Notes: generated by a model from the sequence alone, not told the origin. Shown: positions 44,521 to 56,643, numbered from the stretch's first letter. The stretch: 64,000 nucleotides of DNA from Acinetobacter nosocomialis (GCA_025736915.1 CP107049.1:2728001-2792000), one strand, 5' to 3'. Numbers and translations are program-made.

Positions 44521-45930
44521 ATGTTTGATACCTTAACAGAACGACTCACGCAGAGTTTAAGAAATGTTACTGGCTCAGGGCAGCTGACCGAAGACAATAT
44601 TAAAGATACCTTACGTGAAGTACGTATGGCTCTTCTTGAAGCCGATGTCGCGTTACCTGTAACTCGTGAATTTATCGCGAAAGTTAAGGAAGAGGCATTG
44701 GGCCAAGAAGTGATGACCCAGTTATCTCCAGGTCAGGCATTTGTAAAAATTGTCTATGACGAACTCACCAAGATGATGGGTGAGGCAAATGAAACACTGG
44801 ATTTAAGTGCTAAGCCTCCAGTTGTTGTATTGCTTGCTGGTTTACAAGGTGCAGGTAAAACTACAACTGCTGCCAAGCTGGCACGTTTCTTAAAAGAACG
44901 TCAAAAGAAAAAAGTAATGACCGTTTCTGCCGACGTTTACCGTCCGGCAGCGATCAAACAGTTAGAAACTGTGTCAGCCGAAGTTGGCGCAGGTTTTATT
45001 CCATCAGATCCTTCTGAAAAGCCAATTGATATTGTTAATCGTGCAATTGAGCAGGCAAAAATCCAGTTTGCTGATGTGTTGATTGTCGATACAGCGGGTC
45101 GTTTACATGTCGATGAAGACATGATGGACGAAATCAAAGAGTTACATGCAGCAGTTAAGCCAACTGAAACTCTGTTCGTGGTTGATGCCATGACAGGTCA
45201 GGATGCTGCAAATACTGCTAAAGCCTTTAATGATGCATTAGCACTTACAGGTGTGATTCTTACTAAAACTGATGGTGATGCGCGTGGTGGTGCGGCACTT
45301 TCTGTACGTGCGATTACCGGTAAGCCAATCAAGTTCTTAGGTATGGGCGAAAAGCTTGATGCCTTAGAGCCATTCCATCCGGACCGTGTTGCTCAACGTA
45401 TTTTAGGTATGGGTGACGTACTTTCTTTAGTCGAAGAAGTTGAACGTAAAATCGACAAAGAAAAAGCCGAGAAAATGGCGAAAAAATTGCAAAAAGGCGG
45501 TAGCTTCAACTTTGAAGATATGCTGATGCAATTTGAACAAATGAAAAAAATGGGCGGCATGATGGGCTTCTTAGACAAGTTGCCTGGCATGAGCGGTGCG
45601 GGAATTCAGCAAGCGATTGAGCAAGCGAACCCTGAAAAACAAGTCAAAAAGATGGAAGCTATTATCCAATCAATGACTGTTAAAGAACGCCGTAACCCAG
45701 ACCTGATGAACCCAAGTCGTAAAAAACGTATTGCGGCAGGTTGTGGTATGGATGTTGCGGAAGTGAATAAACTCATTAAGCAACAAGCGCAAATGGCTAA
45801 AATGATGAAGAAGTTTGCGAATCCATCTGGTATGAGCAAAATGATGCGTTCTTTAGGCAATATGCAAAAGCAGTTTGGCGGCGGTGGCGGAATGGGACCA
45901 CTGTTTGGTAACAACGACCAAAAGAAATAA
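44521..45930 (+). CDS. ffh: Signal recognition particle protein Ffh
   Basis: A 469-residue GTPase that binds 4.5S RNA and signal sequences and docks with FtsY. The N domain (residues 1-90) precedes the G domain with P-loop G-L-Q-G-A-G-K-T-T near residue 107, D-T-A-G-R near residue 190 and T-K-T-D-G-D near residue 248. The C-terminal M domain is rich in Met and Gly (about residues 300-469). Length and motif order are normal. Confidence 0.98.
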   Translation: MFDTLTERLTQSLRNVTGSGQLTEDNIKDTLREVRMALLEADVALPVTREFIAKVKEEALGQEVMTQLSPGQAFVKIVYDELTKMMGEANETLDLSAKPPVVVLLAGLQGAGKTTTAAKLARFLKERQKKKVMTVSADVYRPAAIKQLETVSAEVGAGFIPSDPSEKPIDIVNRAIEQAKIQFADVLIVDTAGRLHVDEDMMDEIKELHAAVKPTETLFVVDAMTGQDAANTAKAFNDALALTGVILTKTDGDARGGAALSVRAITGKPIKFLGMGEKLDALEPFHPDRVAQRILGMGDVLSLVEEVERKIDKEKAEKMAKKLQKGGSFNFEDMLMQFEQMKKMGGMMGFLDKLPGMSGAGIQQAIEQANPEKQVKKMEAIIQSMTVKERRNPDLMNPSRKKRIAAGCGMDVAEVNKLIKQQAQMAKMMKKFANPSGMSKMMRSLGNMQKQFGGGGGMGPLFGNNDQKK

Positions 45931-45936
45931 ATTCAT

Positions 45937-45969
45937 AAAATAAAAGGCGCCTAGAGCGCCTTTTATTTT
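45937..45969. terminator. Bidirectional terminator between ffh and coaX
   Basis: Perfect 14-bp stem AAAATAAAAGGCGC/GCGCCTTTTATTTT with a 5-base loop between convergent genes. Confidence 0.95.
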
Positions 45970-45979
45970 GTTCTGTGTT

Positions 45980-46714
45980 TTAGTCTTTAGGGTAATGAGC
46001 AATATATTGTTGCAACCCTTTAAGTAAAAGATCTGTTTCAACAGTAGGTTGGTACTTCTGTAGAAATTTAGCAAAAAGAGAGGCATCACCACCAGTCAGC
46101 AGCAGCTTTTTAGGAGATTGCTGCATAATATTTTCGATGGTACTAATCAGACCTAATAAAATACCGTGGTGTACTGCATCGACTGTGTTATTACCCGGGT
46201 TCAGATTATCAAAAGCTGAATCTGGAATTTTAATACCTTTGGTATTTTGAATCAGCGCATCACGCTGTAAATAAAGGTTTGGCAGAATATAACCGCCTAA
46301 ATGCTGTTTGCCTTTGGTTAAATCAATCGTAAGCGCTGTTCCACATCCAATAATGCAATAATTTTCTTGTTCCTCTGCCACAGCCAATACTTGTAACCAG
46401 CGGTCAATCCCGAGCTGACTCGGTACTTCATAACCACATTGTAGGCCTGCATATTCCGAATGGACTTTGGCAAAAACAACAGGGATTTCAAGCCATTTTA
46501 AAATCTGCTGAATACGTTGGTTGTTTTCAGTATCGAGTACCGAAGAAATGCCAATGCGATGTAGACCTTGATGTTTAAAGTGTTGGATTAACCCAAGTAA
46601 TAAATCGGCAGGAGACTGCAAATGTAACTCAGCTGCATGTTCAATAATTTGCTGATTTTCAGTAATCCAGTATTTTAAACGGGTGTTTCCGATATCAAGC
46701 CATAAACTTTTCAT
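45980..46714 (-). CDS. coaX: Type III pantothenate kinase
   Basis: A 244-residue ASKHA-fold enzyme catalysing the first step of coenzyme A synthesis. The N-terminal phosphate motif [11 protein letters not shown], the central L-G-I-D-R-W near residue 102 and [11 protein letters not shown] near residue 122 identify type III enzymes, which are insensitive to CoA feedback. birA lies 16 bases upstream on the same strand, an order (birA-coaX) seen in other gammaproteobacteria. Confidence 0.95.
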   Translation of the reverse strand: MKSLWLDIGNTRLKYWITENQQIIEHAAELHLQSPADLLLGLIQHFKHQGLHRIGISSVLDTENNQRIQQILKWLEIPVVFAKVHSEYAGLQCGYEVPSQLGIDRWLQVLAVAEEQENYCIIGCGTALTIDLTKGKQHLGGYILPNLYLQRDALIQNTKGIKIPDSAFDNLNPGNNTVDAVHHGILLGLISTIENIMQQSPKKLLLTGGDASLFAKFLQKYQPTVETDLLLKGLQQYIAHYPKD

Positions 46715-46730
46715 GGGTAAAAATACCTGA

Positions 46731-47483
46731 TTACTGAGTTGTCTGTGGTCTTAAACGACCTTGATAAAACTGCTGTGGCTCTGGAGTTTCAAGAATTACC
46801 GCACCTTCATTAGAAATTCCAACAAAACGGCCGTGTACCAATCCTTGACTGTGTTCGAATTGAACTAACTGATTCAACCAAGCTGCATGATGGTTAAAAC
46901 GACCTGCTAAGTTATAACAACCATGATCAAACCAGCGAGCTGCATTTTGAATCGCTACATAAAGCTCTGAAATAAGTTCAAGACGACTCATTTGTGCTAG
47001 GCCTAAATCCTCTAGAGACGTAATCGGTTGATCACTATCAGTCACTGGCGGTGTTTTTAAATTAATACCTACGCCCACAATAGCCTGATGCTGGGAAAGC
47101 GGCTCGACCAAAATTCCACCCCATTTCCCATGCACACTATACAAATCATTTGGCCATTTCACTTGCAAGCTCAAAGCTTGCAACTGCGGGATTTGCAAAA
47201 TATTTAGAGCAACTTCAAGTGCTAAGCGACCATCTAAGGGTGTTCGAGTTTGCACCAATGTGCTTAAATAAATGTTTCCTTCAGGTGAAATCCACTGCCG
47301 TTGATGTTGACCTCGCCCTTGAGTTTGTTGAGCACTGCAAACCAAGCCTGTTGTAATGCCTTTTTGGGCAATTTCACGAATATCATCATTGGTCGAAGTT
47401 GTGGTTGCTTTTAATAAAACCACTTCTGGAAGCTGGTTTTTTGCGCTTAAAAGTTGTTGTAGTTGGCGAGTCTCTAAATCCAT
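46731..47483 (-). CDS. birA: Biotin--[acetyl-CoA-carboxylase] ligase without DNA-binding domain
   Basis: A 250-residue monofunctional biotin ligase. The biotin/ATP loop G-R-G-Q-H-Q-R-Q-W near residue 57 and K-W-P-N-D-L-Y near residue 109 are present, as is the C-terminal SH3-like domain (about residues 205-250). E. coli BirA (about 320 residues) has an N-terminal winged helix that represses bio genes. Here only about 20 residues precede the catalytic domain, so this protein should not bind the bio operator. It is the first gene of the birA-coaX pair. Confidence 0.93.
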   Translation of the reverse strand: MDLETRQLQQLLSAKNQLPEVVLLKATTTSTNDDIREIAQKGITTGLVCSAQQTQGRGQHQRQWISPEGNIYLSTLVQTRTPLDGRLALEVALNILQIPQLQALSLQVKWPNDLYSVHGKWGGILVEPLSQHQAIVGVGINLKTPPVTDSDQPITSLEDLGLAQMSRLELISELYVAIQNAARWFDHGCYNLAGRFNHHAAWLNQLVQFEHSQGLVHGRFVGISNEGAVILETPEPQQFYQGRLRPQTTQ

Positions 47484-47513
47484 GTTGAATATGAGCAGAG
47501 TGGTAAAACATTT

Positions 47514-48317
47514 ATGGAGTTAATCATATATTTACTCATTGGCGCAATTGCTGGTTTTACTGCCGGATTGTTTGGGGTTGGTGGTGGACTAATTATTGTA
47601 CCAATCCTCTATGTCGTTTTTACCCAGTTGCACTATGATCCTGCGGTAATCATGCATATTGCAGTTGGAACATCGCTTGCAACCATTATTGTGACGTCGT
47701 TTAGTTCAGTTTCTGCCCATCATAAAAAAGGTGCAGTACTTTGGCCTGTTTTTCGTAATCTAGCACCTGGTCTTGTGCTGGGCTCATTTTTAGGCGCAGG
47801 TATTGCCGATTTGATGTCTGGTCAGCATTTACAGCTTCTGATTGGTGTTTTTGCAGTTGTGATGGCCTATCGCATGTTTAAAGGTGCAAATGTGGTTGTT
47901 GACCCAACACGTCAGCTTCCTTCAACACCTATGCAATTTATGGCAGGTGGTGGTATTGGTATTGCCTCTGCAATTTTTGGTATTGGAGGCGGTAGCTTAA
48001 CTGTTCCGTATTTAAACCGTCATGGTGTGGTCATGCAAAAAGCAGTTGCGACTTCTGCCGCTTGTGGTTTACCTATTGCTGTAGCGGGCGCAATTGGCTT
48101 TATGTGGTTTGGTGCTAAAGAGCACATTTCTGTACCTAATACGATTGGTTATGTGCATATCTATGCGTTTATTGGTATTAGTGTCATGAGTTTTGTGACG
48201 GCTAAACTTGGGGCTAAGGTTGCACATGCTTTATCACCACAAATGCTAAAAAAATGCTTTGCTTGTTTGCTCGTGGTGGTTGGCAGCTATTTTATTTATA
48301 AAGGTTTTATGAATTAA
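47514..48317 (+). CDS. TauE/SafE-family sulfite/anion exporter
   Basis: A 267-residue inner-membrane permease with about eight transmembrane helices and an internal duplication. Glycine motifs G-L-F-G-V-G-G-G-L-I-I-V-P near residue 19 and I-F-G-I-G-G-G-S-L-T-V-P near residue 154 mark the two halves. Family members export sulfite or related organosulfur anions; the substrate is not known here. It is divergent from birA by 30 bases. Confidence 0.88.
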   Translation: MELIIYLLIGAIAGFTAGLFGVGGGLIIVPILYVVFTQLHYDPAVIMHIAVGTSLATIIVTSFSSVSAHHKKGAVLWPVFRNLAPGLVLGSFLGAGIADLMSGQHLQLLIGVFAVVMAYRMFKGANVVVDPTRQLPSTPMQFMAGGGIGIASAIFGIGGGSLTVPYLNRHGVVMQKAVATSAACGLPIAVAGAIGFMWFGAKEHISVPNTIGYVHIYAFIGISVMSFVTAKLGAKVAHALSPQMLKKCFACLLVVVGSYFIYKGFMN

Positions 48318-48350
48318 AAAGCGCACTTAGTTAGAAAAATATAGAAAAAG

Positions 48351-48382
48351 AAGCTTAGACTCACATGGTTTAAGCTTTTTTT
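48351..48382 (+). terminator. Intrinsic terminator after the TauE gene
   Basis: 7-bp arms AAGCTTA/TAAGCTT with a 13-base loop and a seven-base T-run. Confidence 0.75.
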
Positions 48383-48469
48383 ATTTGAAGATTTAAACAG
48401 ACTAAAGATAGGTTTTTTCATCCGATTTCTGTATGGATTTTGGGCGGGTTGGCTTAAAATGCAATAAAA

Positions 48470-48480
48470 TTGTCAGACAA
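48470..48480. promoter_or_regulatory. Probable GntR (FCD-type) operator
   Basis: TTGTCAGACAA is a perfect palindrome with a central base and matches the T-N-G-T-N-N-N-A-C-N-A pattern of FadR-type GntR regulators. It lies 90 bases before the GntR gene, suggesting autoregulation. Confidence 0.5.
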
Positions 48481-48570
48481 TGACATAGTTTTTAATGGAT
48501 GGGATCAGTTAAAAACAAGGATGCGAAAGAAAAGCATGGATTAATGCATATAAAAAGTAGCGGGTGATTT

Positions 48571-49266
48571 ATGAATCTCGAAGAGACAGAAAGTCTTTCT
48601 GAGCAAATTGTAAAATATATTAGCGAACAGATTATTAGCGGCGAATTGGTCGAAGGCGAACGCATACAAGAGCTTCGTATTGCGAAAGAGCTTGATGTAA
48701 GCAGGGGATCGGTTCGTGAAGCATTATTATTACTTGAACGTACGCATCTCATTGAAATTTTTCCGCGTCGGGGCGCAATTGTCTCAGAAATGTCTGCACA
48801 ACAAGTGAAAGCACTGTTTGATACAAACGTGATGCTATTAGGACATATTGTACAACGCATCAGTGAAACATGGCGTGCGCACGAAGCTGATCAATTACAG
48901 CTCTTATTAGAACAACTTCTTGAGCATGTAAAAGCAGGCGATATCGAAAAATTCTACGATGCCATTTTCCAATATCTGGCTGAACAGCAAGATATGGTCG
49001 GTAATCCTTACTTAATGAAGTTTTATAAAGAATTATTACCTTCTTTACGTCGTAGTTATTTTTTGACCCTAAATACTTCTAAAAGAGAACTGCAAGAAGC
49101 GTTTGCATTATTTAAACTCGTGACTGATGCAATTTTGATCCGAAAATCACAACAAGCCGCTTTATTTATGGAAGATTTTTGTCGACACTTACGTAACCTT
49201 GTGTTGGAATCGCTGACACGAATGAAACAGATTGAATTGGCTTGGGCGAGACGCTCACGCCGTTAG
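48571..49266 (+). CDS. GntR-family transcriptional regulator upstream of smc
   Basis: A 231-residue regulator with an N-terminal winged helix (residues 1-75, L-R-I-A-K-E-L-D-V-S-R-G-S-V-R-E-A-L) and a C-terminal all-helical FCD-like domain. The metal-binding His residues typical of many FCD domains are not evident near residue 130, where the sequence reads A-I-F-Q-Y-L. The smc gene begins ten bases after its stop, so co-transcription with smc-zipA is likely. A regulator of this type next to smc is, as I recall, also found in Pseudomonas. The ligand is unknown. Confidence 0.85.
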   Translation: MNLEETESLSEQIVKYISEQIISGELVEGERIQELRIAKELDVSRGSVREALLLLERTHLIEIFPRRGAIVSEMSAQQVKALFDTNVMLLGHIVQRISETWRAHEADQLQLLLEQLLEHVKAGDIEKFYDAIFQYLAEQQDMVGNPYLMKFYKELLPSLRRSYFLTLNTSKRELQEAFALFKLVTDAILIRKSQQAALFMEDFCRHLRNLVLESLTRMKQIELAWARRSRR

Positions 49267-49276
49267 TTAGGGCATT

Positions 49277-52200
49277 ATGCGTTTAAGCAGTTTAAAACTT
49301 TCCGGCTTTAAATCTTTTGCAGATAGTACAACTTTAAATTTTAAGGCGAACCGCACAGCAGTGGTTGGTCCAAATGGTTGTGGCAAATCCAATGTTATTG
49401 ATGCGATCCGCTGGGTGATGGGTGAGTCAAATGCTCGTCAGCTTCGTGGTGGTAGCATGCAAGATGTTATTTTTACCGGAACATCCAAGCGTAAACCAGT
49501 GGGTGTTGCCAGTGTAGAACTGCGTTTTGACAATACCTATGGCAAATTAGGTGGAGCTTATAACGCTTATAATGAGCTCGCTGTTCGTCGTCAGGTGACC
49601 CGTGAAGGTAAATCTGAATATTTCTTAAATGGTACACGTTGCCGCCGCCGTGATATTACCGACATTTTCTTGGGAACGGGTTTAGGGCCACGCTCTTATG
49701 CTGTGATTGAACAGGGCATGATTAACCGTTTGGTTGATGCCAAACCTGAAGAAATGCGTATTTTCATTGAAGAAGCAGCTGGTGTCTCTCGTTATCAGGC
49801 GCGTCGCCGTGAAACCTTGCAGCATCTTGAACATACGGAACAGAATCTTTCACGTTTAGAAGATATTGCCCTTGAGTTAAAATCTCAGCTTAAAACGCTA
49901 AAACGCCAGTCAGAAGCTGCGGTTCAATATAAAACCTTAGAAAGTCAGATTCGTACCCTAAAAATTGAAATTTTGTCTTTTCAGGCAGATAAAAGTGTAC
50001 GCCTACAAGAAGAATATACCGTTCAAATGAACGAACTGGGGGAAACTTTTAAGTTAGTTCGCTCTGAGCTAAGTACAATTGAACATGATTTAGAATCGAC
50101 CAGTGCTTTATTTCAGCGACTTATTCAGCAATCTTCACCACTACAACAAGAGTGGCAGCAAGCTGAAAAGAAACTGTCTGAACTAAAAATGACTCTAGAA
50201 CAAAAACAGAGTTTATTTCAGCAAAATAGTACGACACTGGTTCAATTAGAACAGCAAAAAGCTCAGACGAAAGAGCGTTTACAACTTTCCGAGCTACAGC
50301 TTGAAACGTTAAGTAATCAGCTAGAAGAACAAACTGAAGCTTTAACAACGGTTGAACATACTGCAGCCGAAGCAGAACAGAACTTTGCTGGTTTACAATC
50401 TCACCAAAAACAAGCACAGCAACAGTTTGAACAAGTAAAAGCTCAGGTTGAAAAACAACAGCAGCAAAAAATGCAAATGTCTGCGCAAATTGAGCAGCTA
50501 GGCAAAAATGTTCAGCGCATTGAGCAGCAAAAAGAAACGCTGCAACATCAGGCAAGTCAGATTCAATCGCAAGTACACGAAGATGAACAAGGCGAGCTTG
50601 AGCAACTCCAACAGCAGCTTTGTCGTGAAATCTCGATGTTAGAGGCTGAAATTGAGCAGTATGCGCAACAGATTGAACAGTCTCAACAAGCGCATCAGGC
50701 AACTAAAAATCAGCAACAAACACTGAAAACAGAAATACAAGTTTTATTATCTGAGCAGAAAAACTTAAGCCAGCTTGTTGCTAAACAAAGTCCAAAGCAA
50801 AACCAAGATACGCTACGTTTAATGCAGGCTCTAGAGTTAACGGAGCAGGGCAAGCCACATGCACAAATTATTGAAAAATTTTTAGCAAAATGGTTGCAGG
50901 CACATATTGTTGAAACTGAACAAGCCTTTCAGGAAGGAATTGCTCGCCAGTTAAAACCGTCAGAACAAACAAGCAAATTTAAAGGAAATTTGGCCTGTTT
51001 AAATGATTGGATTGCGTCACCACAGCTTTCAATATTTTCAAATGTAGCGATTGCGCAAAAATTATCTGATGCTTTAAATGAGCAAAAGCAACTACAACAT
51101 GGCCAGTCGATCTTGACCTTGGATGGTTATCATGTTGGGCAAGATTGGGTAATTGCTCTTATGTATGATGACGAAAGTCAAAGTGCGCAAGGTATGCTCA
51201 GTCATCGTATTCGTCTAGGTGAAATTGAACAAGTTCTTCAAAAGCAGCAACCTGAACTACAAGCATTAGATCAAATTACTGTTCAGCAAAAAGAAAAACT
51301 CGCACACCTACAAGCAGACTTACAGCAGAAACAACAAATTATTAAACAAAAACAAAAAGACTTGCAGCAGTTAGATGTACAAATTGCTAAACAGCAAACT
51401 GCGGCACAAGCATTTTTACTGCAAAAACAGCAATTAAAAGATCAGTTAGCTCAGTTAGACATGCAGCTTGAAGAAGATGCAATGCAAAAAGACGATCTTG
51501 AAATTGATTTGCATGCGCTTGCGATGAAGCTAGAAACTATTTTACCTGACTATAAAACTTTGCAATTTCGGGTAGAAGAATTAACAGAGCAGCTTGAAGA
51601 ACAGCGACAAGTCTTACAACAGCAGCAGCAAGAGCGCGAGATTTTACGTCGGAACAGTACGCAGACGACTCAACAAATCGAGCTACTTGAAAAAGATATT
51701 TCATTCTTGCAGAGTCAATATCAACAAATTACAGCGCAAATGGAACAGGCGAAAAAGTTTGTTGACCCTATTCAGTTAGAGTTACCAAACCTTGAGTCGG
51801 AATTTCAACAACAGTTTGCTCAAACTGAAAAGCTACAAAAGACTTGGAATGACTGGCAGCTTGAGCTTAATAGTGTGCAAGAGAAACAACAAACCCTGAC
51901 AGATCAGCGTCATCAATACCAACAGCAAGATGAAAAGCTCAGAGAGCAGCTTGAAGCCAAACGTTTAGCATGGCAAGCAGCTAAATCAGACCGTGAGCAT
52001 TATCAAGAGCAGTTAAAAGAGTTAAATGCCGAACTTCAAACGGGCTTGAAAATAGATTTAACCGAGCACCAGCAAAAACTGGAAAAGGTACAAAAGCAGT
52101 TTGAAAAAATCGGTGCGGTTAACTTGGCAGCCTCACAAGAGTTTGAAGAAGTTTCTCAGCGTTTTGATGAGTTGAGCCACCAAATTCAAGACTTGGAAAA

Positions 52201-52726
52201 TACGGTAACTCAGTTAAAAGATGCGATGAAAAGCATTGACCAAGAAACCCGTAAGTTGTTTATGACGACTTTTGACCAGATCAATCAAGAGTTGCAAAAC
52301 CTGTTTCCAAAGGTTTTTAATGGTGGTGAGGCAAGTTTAAGTCTGGAAGATGACTGGCAATCTGGGGTTAAGCTCATGGCGAGACCACCTGGAAAGAAAA
52401 ATAGTTCTCTAGCATTACTTTCCGGTGGAGAAAAAGCGTTAACGGCGTTAGCATTAGTATTTGCTATTTTCAGGTTAAACCCGGCACCGTTTTGTGTACT
52501 CGATGAAGTGGACGCCCCACTCGATGATGCGAATGTACAGAGATATTGTAATTTGGTAAAAGAGCTTTCTGAACATGTACAATTCATTTACATTACACAT
52601 AATAAGCTGGCGATGACCATGGCAACTGACTTGTTGGGTGTAACCATGCCTGAACCGGGCACATCAAAATTAGTCACTGTCAATTTAGAACAGGCAAAAG
52701 AATACGGGTTAGTTTCGGAGTCATAG
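49277..52726 (+). CDS. smc: Chromosome partition protein SMC
   Basis: A 1149-residue ATPase of the bacterial condensin. The N-terminal head has Walker A G-P-N-G-C-G-K-S-N near residue 32. Long Gln/Glu-rich coiled coils (about residues 165-505 and 655-1000) flank a hinge. The C-terminal head has the signature L-L-S-G-G-E-K-A-L near residue 1050 and Walker B V-L-D-E-V-D-A-P near residue 1074. Glutamine content in the coils is strikingly high. zipA starts one base after the stop. Confidence 0.97.
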   Translation: MRLSSLKLSGFKSFADSTTLNFKANRTAVVGPNGCGKSNVIDAIRWVMGESNARQLRGGSMQDVIFTGTSKRKPVGVASVELRFDNTYGKLGGAYNAYNELAVRRQVTREGKSEYFLNGTRCRRRDITDIFLGTGLGPRSYAVIEQGMINRLVDAKPEEMRIFIEEAAGVSRYQARRRETLQHLEHTEQNLSRLEDIALELKSQLKTLKRQSEAAVQYKTLESQIRTLKIEILSFQADKSVRLQEEYTVQMNELGETFKLVRSELSTIEHDLESTSALFQRLIQQSSPLQQEWQQAEKKLSELKMTLEQKQSLFQQNSTTLVQLEQQKAQTKERLQLSELQLETLSNQLEEQTEALTTVEHTAAEAEQNFAGLQSHQKQAQQQFEQVKAQVEKQQQQKMQMSAQIEQLGKNVQRIEQQKETLQHQASQIQSQVHEDEQGELEQLQQQLCREISMLEAEIEQYAQQIEQSQQAHQATKNQQQTLKTEIQVLLSEQKNLSQLVAKQSPKQNQDTLRLMQALELTEQGKPHAQIIEKFLAKWLQAHIVETEQAFQEGIARQLKPSEQTSKFKGNLACLNDWIASPQLSIFSNVAIAQKLSDALNEQKQLQHGQSILTLDGYHVGQDWVIALMYDDESQSAQGMLSHRIRLGEIEQVLQKQQPELQALDQITVQQKEKLAHLQADLQQKQQIIKQKQKDLQQLDVQIAKQQTAAQAFLLQKQQLKDQLAQLDMQLEEDAMQKDDLEIDLHALAMKLETILPDYKTLQFRVEELTEQLEEQRQVLQQQQQEREILRRNSTQTTQQIELLEKDISFLQSQYQQITAQMEQAKKFVDPIQLELPNLESEFQQQFAQTEKLQKTWNDWQLELNSVQEKQQTLTDQRHQYQQQDEKLREQLEAKRLAWQAAKSDREHYQEQLKELNAELQTGLKIDLTEHQQKLEKVQKQFEKIGAVNLAASQEFEEVSQRFDELSHQIQDLENTVTQLKDAMKSIDQETRKLFMTTFDQINQELQNLFPKVFNGGEASLSLEDDWQSGVKLMARPPGKKNSSLALLSGGEKALTALALVFAIFRLNPAPFCVLDEVDAPLDDANVQRYCNLVKELSEHVQFIYITHNKLAMTMATDLLGVTMPEPGTSKLVTVNLEQAKEYGLVSES

Positions 52727-52727
52727 A

Positions 52728-53759
52728 ATGGAAATCAATACGATTATTGGCATCGTTGTTGCCATTATTATCATGCTAGTTGGCTTAAGAATGATTTTAA
52801 AAAAGCCGAACCATGCTGAACCCTCGCTAGACAGTGATTTACATATTAATCCTGAAAGTAATCAACCGGTTATTCCTCGTCATGTACGAGATCAACTTGA
52901 ACAGGCAGAAGCAGCTGTAGCATCATCAGCTGTTGCTGAACGTGTAGAACCGACTTTAAGCGAGCAGGCGCAGCCAAAAGAACAGGAAACAAAAGAAGTA
53001 GAACAAGCTTCACAAACTCAAACAGACCAGACACAAGCACCCGTTGAAAATACTCCAGTAGAAGAAGTTAAAGCTGAAGAAAATACTGTTAGTCCAACTG
53101 TAAGTAAAAATAGTTCAGTTGAGTTAACGGACACCGTTCCTGCTGAACCAGAAGCTACAAGTTCATCAGAAGAAAAAGTGGCAGAAGAGCATTCTAAAGC
53201 AGAACCTGAATTAAGCTTAAATCCGAATATTGAAACGGCTGAAATTGCCGAGTTTGAAGGTGAAAGTAATATTCTGGATGTACATTTGCATGAGCAACAG
53301 CGTTTTGACGACGAAAGTGCGTTAGCAATGGCTGAGCAGATTATTGCACTAAATGTTTATCCAAATCCGCGCCGTGCGTTATCGGGTGATAAAGCGCTGA
53401 AAGTACTTTTAAAATATGGCCTACGTTACGGTGAAATGTCTTGTTTCCATCGTTATGAAAATACCGATGAACCAAGTGCACTCATGTTCTCTGTACTTCG
53501 TATGACAGATAACGGTCCTGCTGGTTTCGATTTGGAAACTTTATCTGCTGAACAAGTTCAAGGCTTGGCATTTTTCCTTGCACTTCCAAACAGTAAAGCA
53601 GTTACTGGTTTTGACATGATGACCAGTATTGCGGGCCTAATTGCTCGTGAAATTGATGGTAAGGTTTATGATGAAAATAACCTTGAGTTTACGCCACAGT
53701 TAAAAGAACATTGGCGTCATCATGTGATTGATTATCGTCCTGCACAGGCAACAGCCTAG
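52728..53759 (+). CDS. zipA: Cell division protein ZipA
   Basis: A 343-residue divisome protein linking FtsZ to the inner membrane. It has an N-terminal transmembrane helix (residues 5-22), a long Glu/Gln/Pro/Thr-rich disordered linker (about 35-190), and a C-terminal ZipA FtsZ-binding domain (about 195-335). The gene lies directly between smc and ligA, the order known from Pseudomonas. A hairpin separates it from ligA. Confidence 0.94.
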   Translation: MEINTIIGIVVAIIIMLVGLRMILKKPNHAEPSLDSDLHINPESNQPVIPRHVRDQLEQAEAAVASSAVAERVEPTLSEQAQPKEQETKEVEQASQTQTDQTQAPVENTPVEEVKAEENTVSPTVSKNSSVELTDTVPAEPEATSSSEEKVAEEHSKAEPELSLNPNIETAEIAEFEGESNILDVHLHEQQRFDDESALAMAEQIIALNVYPNPRRALSGDKALKVLLKYGLRYGEMSCFHRYENTDEPSALMFSVLRMTDNGPAGFDLETLSAEQVQGLAFFLALPNSKAVTGFDMMTSIAGLIAREIDGKVYDENNLEFTPQLKEHWRHHVIDYRPAQATA

Positions 53760-53802
53760 TTTAAATTTTTTGTATAGGTTGCGATAATTGCAACATATCT
53801 AG

Positions 53803-55890
<2,088 letters not shown>

Positions 55891-55960
55891 AAGACTTAGC
55901 GAAATAAGAACCATTGATTTTAGTTACAAATTTATAAATTGATGGTTTATGCCATATTTG

Positions 55961-56002
55961 AACGCTTGTTTGAGCCTATAAATCGGACAAGCGTTTCTTT
56001 TT
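55961..56002 (+). terminator. Probable terminator of ligA
   Basis: Perfect 9-bp arms AACGCTTGT/ACAAGCGTT with a 17-base loop, then a T-rich tail (TCTTTTT). Confidence 0.7.
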
Positions 56003-56144
56003 GCAGAGGAAATTTAAATAACTTAAACTGCAAATGCGTATGTTTCTCATTTTAATTTGATAAAAATCATAAACTTAACTATTTTTTATTTTGCAATCAC
56101 TTTTAAGTTTGCCCATAATAGACTCATATGATAGGAGATTTATT

Positions 56145-56609
56145 ATGCGTGGCAATCCAGAAGTCATAGACTATTTAAATATGCTCATTGGCGGAGAGTT
56201 GGCTGCCCGTGATCAGTATTTAATCCATTCTCGTATGTATGAAGATTGGGGCTTAAACAAGATTTATGAGCGTATTGACCATGAGATGCAAGAAGAAGCT
56301 TCTCATGCCGATGCAATTATTCGTCGTGTACTATTTTTAGGTGCCAAACCAAACATGCACCGTGAAGATATCAATGTTGGTACAGACGTTGTATCTTGCT
56401 TAAAAGCTGATTTAGCACTTGAATATCATGTGCGTGAAAAATTAGCGACAGGTATTAAACTTTGTGAAGAAAAAGGCGACTACATTAGTCGTGACATGTT
56501 ACGTCAACAATTATCAGATACCGAAGAAGACCATACTTACTGGCTTGAAAAACAGTTGCGTTTAATTGAACTGATTGGCCTACAAAATTATATTCAGTCT
56601 CAAATTTAA
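56145..56609 (+). CDS. Bacterioferritin-like protein lacking the haem methionine
   Basis: A 154-residue ferritin-fold subunit for iron storage or detoxification. Alignment from memory with E. coli Bfr places the ferroxidase ligands E18, E51, H54, E93 (E94 in E. coli), E127 and H130, all present. Position 52, the haem-ligating Met in Bfr, is Ala (E-A-S-H), so haem binding is not expected. This resembles the non-haem subunit (FtnA/BfrA-type) of two-gene systems. The ATG used has a TAGGAG site; an upstream extension has none. A strong terminator follows. Confidence 0.88.
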   Translation: MRGNPEVIDYLNMLIGGELAARDQYLIHSRMYEDWGLNKIYERIDHEMQEEASHADAIIRRVLFLGAKPNMHREDINVGTDVVSCLKADLALEYHVREKLATGIKLCEEKGDYISRDMLRQQLSDTEEDHTYWLEKQLRLIELIGLQNYIQSQI

Positions 56610-56616
56610 CGATTTG

Positions 56617-56643
56617 AAAAACCCAGCTTAAGCTGGGTTTTTT
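56617..56643 (+). terminator. Terminator of the bacterioferritin-like gene
   Basis: Perfect stem AAAACCCAGCTT-type arms with AAGCTGGGTTTT, followed by T-run. Confidence 0.92.

Noticed and set aside
50121-50702. 193-residue minus-strand ORF inside smc
   Set aside because: Antisense shadow of the Gln-rich coiled coil of smc (CAG/CAA repeats read backwards). No ribosome site or recognisable protein.
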